A stretch of 8,558 nt of DNA, taken from HK-STAS-PATE-2 sp035906575 (GTDB taxonomy: Bacteria > Patescibacteriota > Patescibacteriia > 2-12-FULL-60-25). A program made the translations under genes and the position numbers. Position 1 is the stretch's first letter, and every line of letters starts with the position of its first letter. The stretch spans positions 1-8,558 of the forward strand of contig JAMIEW010000059.1 of NCBI GenBank assembly GCA_035906575.1, written 5' to 3'. The notes under the pieces were generated by a model. It did not search any database and was not told the origin of the DNA. It was given only the letters and a program-made list of their open reading frames with translations. Positions 4,912 to 8,558 of this stretch are shown here, one piece after another.

Positions 4912-4940
4912 ATCATATCATTATAATATATGTTTGTCAA
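4912..4940 (-). promoter_or_regulatory. Near-consensus sigma70 promoter for the 100-residue membrane protein gene
   Basis: On the minus strand a perfect TTGACA (4940-4935) is followed by a 17-bp AT-rich spacer and TATGAT (4917-4912), five of six matching the consensus. It begins five bases after the stop codon of the giant gene and faces the TTG-start gene. The predicted start, near 4905, lies inside the left arm of the terminator hairpin of the giant gene. Confidence 0.82.
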
Positions 4941-4945
4941 GCTTA

Positions 4946-7900
4946 TTACTGGCAATTCAGGGCATTGATTTTGCGCGATGTCGTGAGGTAGACATAGCCC
5001 GTCGGGGTGCTGTGACCCCATGGCGCCAAGATGTCTTTGCTATATTTTTTCTGAAAGGCGCGCACGGCCGTATCGGTAGCGCGGTCAAAGATGCCAGAGA
5101 TCGTACCCGTATAAAGACGTTCTTTATCTTTCAAGAATTGCTGGAGGGCCTTTACCTGTGCCGCATCATTTTTTGCACCTTGTCGCATGTACTTATTGAT
5201 AATCGGACGACAAACGGTTGGTGTCTCGATTGCTACGTCACCATCAAGCCAAGGCGTTGGTACGAGAGGCACACTAGGTGTAGGAGGTAATGTCGTTGGT
5301 GCTGCTGCGAAGACGGGTAATTGATTGAAGTTCAAACAGCCATTACCCGTATTTGATGAACTCGACATATTACACGCCAACCCACCTGCACCACCCGTGA
5401 CAACCGGCACAGAAGGCGGGACGACTGGCGGAGGGATCGTCCCATTAAAGAACGTGCCGAATTCTGACGTATTGCCGAGCTGATCAATAGCGAGAGCGGT
5501 AATATCGGTTGCCGATGCTAAGAACGGCGCCGGAACAACACCGCTAAAGTTCCCTCCACCTGAATCCGTCATGATTGTACCGAGATAAAGCAAGCCTTCA
5601 CCATGCGGCAACGAGAGACCGTCGCCATAAACAACCTCACCATCCTGATTACCGTCATCTCCTTGTTCGTAAATTTCTACTTCGACGTCGGCAAAGGCTA
5701 AGAGACCGTTTCCAGATCCGACAAATCCTTCAACATAGAGATTGCCACCAACAAGGGTCGATGAGGTGATGATCGGATAATCGAGGCCATAGTGCGCACG
5801 TGAAGGGTCGATGATGCCGTCGTTTGGTGTGACACCGTCACCACCGATGCCAATGGGGCTATCTTCAATATCGATCGATGGCCCGGCATTGCTTCTGAAA
5901 GAGTTTCTTGAAATGCGGTTTTGTGTCGGGACATTCGCAAAACCAAATGGTGAATTTGTATCTTGAGCAATATAGATACCTGGGCCCGTACCACTGATAT
6001 ATGAAGGCGAGCCACCGATAATATTCTCTTCGATGGTATTATTATTTGCACCCCAAATGATACCGATGCTCGCCGGCTTCAAAATTGTAAATGGTAATTG
6101 CGTCATGACTGCACCCGATGATGTTGCAACGCCTAAACTATTCACACCGATAGAATTATTTTGGACGATAATCCCAGTAGCAACATTGCCATAAAGCAAG
6201 ATGCCAAATCCACCAAAAATGATATTGCCGTGCGCTGCGGTATTGCCGCCTACAATGACATTCTGCGTTGGATTAAAGATACCGCTAATACCGATACCGA
6301 AGTCACTTTCGAATGGCTTGGTGCCGGTGGCGTCACTACCGATAATATTACCTTGAATCCAAACACCGTTATTGCTTTGAACATCGATAGCCATGCCCAA
6401 ATCACCAGCGAGCAATGAACCCATATGTGGGCCAAAGACATTACCTTCACCAGGATTAATGCCACCGACCATGACATTCGTCGAATCAGAGATAGCAAGT
6501 CCGCGAAGTGCCGTCTGCAATAAAGGCTCACTACCTGAGGCGTTTAAATTGAAGTAGTTGTTTTGAATAATGACCTGGCTACTACTGCCAACATTAAGTG
6601 AGCTGTTCACGCCGGCCAAATAATTTCTTCCCGTGCCTGGCGCACCGATTTGGGCATTCTGAACATCATAGATACCAAAGCAGTCATTGTTATCAACCTG
6701 TAACGCGGCACTTACGTCGCTATTTGCATTACAAACATTACCGTAAATTTCAAGATTATTAACCGTATTAACTGAGTATGCGGTTGCAGAAAGCACGACG
6801 GATTGGTTACCGTCACCTGGGTTTAACCCTCCAATCTGTAGACCATCGACGTAGGTAAATTGAAAACCATTTTGTGAGTTAAATGGTGTGGTACCGGTAC
6901 GATCTACACCTAGCTTATTACCTTTTACACGCACGTCATTGTGAACGAAGCTACCAAAACTAACAAACTCAACACCACCCATACCACCTCCAAAAACATT
7001 TGCCCCGCCTACTGAACCATCACCAATCTCTGTGTCTGTTGATGAGTAGAGTACCGACATCGCACGATACGTAGAGTAAGGCGCGGGTGTAACTCCGTCT
7101 GAATAGATGCCAAAATCATTGCCATAGACACGTGTACCGGTTGAGTAACTCAGCTGAATAGGATTACTACTCATGACAAAAAGATTGCCTTCACCTGGGT
7201 TCGTTCCTCCAATCGTTAAATCAATGGCTGCGGTGATCACGATGGAATTCGCTAAGAGATACGGCACCATACCTGTGATGTCGGTACCAAATGAATTGCC
7301 GTGTACGAGTAATCGCTCAATGGGATATGTTCCAGATAATTGCTTAATACCTACATTGAAGCAGTTACTGAAAATATTACCCAATTCTGGTGCGTCGCCA
7401 CCGACTTGAACATCGGTACCACCCTCACCAAAAACGACCGCGTCATAGCAGTAACCCGTTGTTACCCCATCTGGCAATAGCCCAAAGTAATTTGACTGAA
7501 TAACGGAGTTAGAAGCATCACCCATAAAATAGACACCCGTATTCGCGACATTTGCAAAGACGTTTTTTTCATCAGGGCTACCAATCGTATTCGCCATACC
7601 AGCTGCATCATTTTCAAAAACGAGCCCATACGTCGTAAGCGAAGCATTCGTGCCATTTGGGTAAACACCGAACAAATTGTTCGTTATTTCATTCGTCCCA
7701 TCCATAAAACCTAAGGAGGCATAACCTGCATCCACAAAAGCTATACCGCGAACATAGTTTTCTGGCCCAAGAAAATGCAGGCCGTAGGTAAAGAAGTTTG
7801 CATTAATGATGATTGGGGTAGACGTATTTGCCGGCAAACTTGGCTGTGTTGAACCATCAAGTCTCAAGCTTTCTGTAATATCAGGCAGCTGCGAGCTCAA

Positions 7901-8558
7901 CGCAATGATCGCGGCGCTTTGCGTGGGATCAAAATTGTCATTCCCTGAATCCATCCCTAAACTATTGGTCCCGTTCGAAATTCTGAAAACGATATTCTCG
8001 GTACCGCCCGCATAGCCGTTTTGTACCAACCCCGCATTTGCCAAGGCGTTCGTGTTTGTAATCGCGCTACGTAGCGAGCCTCGGCCGGCATCATTCACAT
8101 TCACCACAAGATTAAAGTTATACCCAAAGTCGACGCCCGTCATCGCACCGGTCACATCAACTAACCCATACGTCTGTGGCGCCTCTCCTCCGGCAACTAG
8201 GTCAGCAAATGTCTCGCTGCCATTATTTGCCGCATGATCGGCAAAATTCGGATAAGCTCCACCAACGGCATTTGTTACCCCCACTCCACCGCTCGTTATA
8301 AAGGTCGTGACAGGCAGTAACCCTGGGGTTGGGGCATTAAACGTACGACCAGAAGTCACGCTCGCATCAACAACGCGTACGATATATTCACCGGCGCCGG
8401 GCGCCGTCCACGTGTACTCACCCGTGATACTGGTGGTCACCGAAGTAATGTAGTTCAATGTATCACCGTCATAGATTTCAACGGTTGCATCCACCACAGG
8501 CAAACCGCCATTGCTATAAGCATTTACTCTGCTGCGACCGGCATTCAAACCAAAGTTC
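4946..8558 (-). CDS. Giant cell-surface parallel beta-helix protein with C-terminal peptidoglycan-binding domain, N-terminus missing
   Basis: The frame is open from the right edge to a TAA at 4948-4946, giving at least 1,203 residues. The first in-frame start-like codon, TTG at 8548, is only Leu in the chain NFGLNAGRSRV, so the true start is outside the window. In order (numbered from that Leu): residues about 8-65 form a carboxypeptidase-regulatory or SdrD-B-like beta-sandwich (DATVEIYDGDTLNYI, TGEYTWTAPGAGEYIVRV); 148-170 hold the NVNDAGRGSLRSAITNTNA motif found before such helices; about 255-905 are a right-handed parallel beta-helix with degenerate 50-65-residue units (IGGTNPGEGN, QGNIIGSDATGTKP); 909-1031 close with an AIDQLGNTSEF domain containing an Asp-rich loop (GDDGNQDGE) that may bind calcium; about 1039-1109 are a Pro-rich linker; and 1110-1200 are a peptidoglycan-binding domain (QVKALQQFL, FDRATDTAVRAFQKKY, TGYVYLTTSRKINAL). 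The family pattern suggests a wall-anchored adhesin or polysaccharide-binding protein; ligand unknown. The gene has its own terminator. Confidence 0.93.
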   Translation of the reverse strand, partial: NFGLNAGRSRVNAYSNGGLPVVDATVEIYDGDTLNYITSVTTSITGEYTWTAPGAGEYIVRVVDASVTSGRTFNAPTPGLLPVTTFITSGGVGVTNAVGGAYPNFADHAANNGSETFADLVAGGEAPQTYGLVDVTGAMTGVDFGYNFNLVVNVNDAGRGSLRSAITNTNALANAGLVQNGYAGGTENIVFRISNGTNSLGMDSGNDNFDPTQSAAIIALSSQLPDITESLRLDGSTQPSLPANTSTPIIINANFFTYGLHFLGPENYVRGIAFVDAGYASLGFMDGTNEITNNLFGVYPNGTNASLTTYGLVFENDAAGMANTIGSPDEKNVFANVANTGVYFMGDASNSVIQSNYFGLLPDGVTTGYCYDAVVFGEGGTDVQVGGDAPELGNIFSNCFNVGIKQLSGTYPIERLLVHGNSFGTDITGMVPYLLANSIVITAAIDLTIGGTNPGEGNLFVMSSNPIQLSYSTGTRVYGNDFGIYSDGVTPAPYSTYRAMSVLYSSTDTEIGDGSVGGANVFGGGMGGVEFVSFGSFVHNDVRVKGNKLGVDRTGTTPFNSQNGFQFTYVDGLQIGGLNPGDGNQSVVLSATAYSVNTVNNLEIYGNVCNANSDVSAALQVDNNDCFGIYDVQNAQIGAPGTGRNYLAGVNSSLNVGSSSQVIIQNNYFNLNASGSEPLLQTALRGLAISDSTNVMVGGINPGEGNVFGPHMGSLLAGDLGMAIDVQSNNGVWIQGNIIGSDATGTKPFESDFGIGISGIFNPTQNVIVGGNTAAHGNIIFGGFGILLYGNVATGIIVQNNSIGVNSLGVATSSGAVMTQLPFTILKPASIGIIWGANNNTIEENIIGGSPSYISGTGPGIYIAQDTNSPFGFANVPTQNRISRNSFRSNAGPSIDIEDSPIGIGGDGVTPNDGIIDPSRAHYGLDYPIITSSTLVGGNLYVEGFVGSGNGLLAFADVEVEIYEQGDDGNQDGEVVYGDGLSLPHGEGLLYLGTIMTDSGGGNFSGVVPAPFLASATDITALAIDQLGNTSEFGTFFNGTIPPPVVPPSVPVVTGGAGGLACNMSSSSNTGNGCLNFNQLPVFAAAPTTLPPTPSVPLVPTPWLDGDVAIETPTVCRPIINKYMRQGAKNDAAQVKALQQFLKDKERLYTGTISGIFDRATDTAVRAFQKKYSKDILAPWGHSTPTGYVYLTTSRKINALNCQ

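Noticed and set aside
4920..4925. A perfect TATAAT on the minus strand as the -10 box
   Set aside because: It lies only 9 bp from the TTGACA; TATGAT at 4912-4917 has the correct 17-bp spacing.
4895..5290. Plus-strand 131-residue open frame
   Set aside because: It is antisense to the peptidoglycan-binding domain of the giant gene and crosses the terminator and promoter; no protein features were seen.
5300..8300. Regularly repeated plus-strand words such as CTTCACCTGGGTT as a CRISPR or DNA repeat array
   Set aside because: They are degenerate, irregularly spaced and encode the repeated NPGEGN turns of the beta-helix, so the repeat is at the protein level.
8546..8548. TTG as the true start of the giant surface protein
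   Set aside because: The frame continues without a stop to the window edge, and the residues before it (NFG) continue a beta-sandwich linker motif, with no signal peptide after the TTG.

Overview
The window looks like a piece of a bacterial genome, most likely Patescibacteria (the Candidate Phyla Radiation). The evidence for that lineage is the combination of a peptidoglycan-binding domain at the C-terminus of a giant beta-helix surface protein, a DUF2207 membrane protein ending in a Gly-rich tail plus Trp, and several small membrane proteins with no recognisable relatives. No single feature proves it. Stop codons TAA, TAG and TGA are all used as stops. Base composition is close to balanced and no tRNA gene, CRISPR array or classical transposase is visible.

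Layout. Positions 1-219 (minus) carry the N-terminus of a membrane-anchored protein that runs off the left edge. A 45-bp divergent promoter region separates it from a plus-strand gene (265-1251) for a secreted beta-repeat (bactofilin-like) domain fused to a multi-span membrane region. That gene converges on the RNase P RNA gene rnpB (about 1272-1704, minus), and a single bidirectional terminator (1234-1264) sits between them. rnpB has a good sigma70-type promoter at 1711-1739. Immediately upstream of that promoter lies a compact module (1749-2295): two perfect palindromic repeats in inverted orientation, a small DUF559/Vsr-like endonuclease gene (1915-2268), and a third, diverged repeat copy that overlaps the end of the nuclease gene.

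From 2297 to the right edge every gene is on the minus strand. Read in transcription order they are: a very large surface protein (4946-8558, N-terminus outside the window) with a CarboxypepD-like domain, a GSLR-type segment, a right-handed parallel beta-helix and a C-terminal peptidoglycan-binding domain; a two-span membrane protein (4551-4853, TTG start); a 29-residue ORF overlapping it by ATGA (4465-4554); a second two-span membrane protein (4075-4347); and the DUF2207 protein (2297-3988). Intrinsic terminators follow the giant gene, the 29-residue ORF and the second small membrane protein, so these are mostly separate transcription units. The shared theme is the cell envelope.

The most unusual parts are the repeat-nuclease module, which resembles REP/RAYT organisation but with a DUF559 nuclease in place of the RAYT transposase, and a strong promoter (4912-4940) whose predicted start lies inside the terminator hairpin of the preceding gene.
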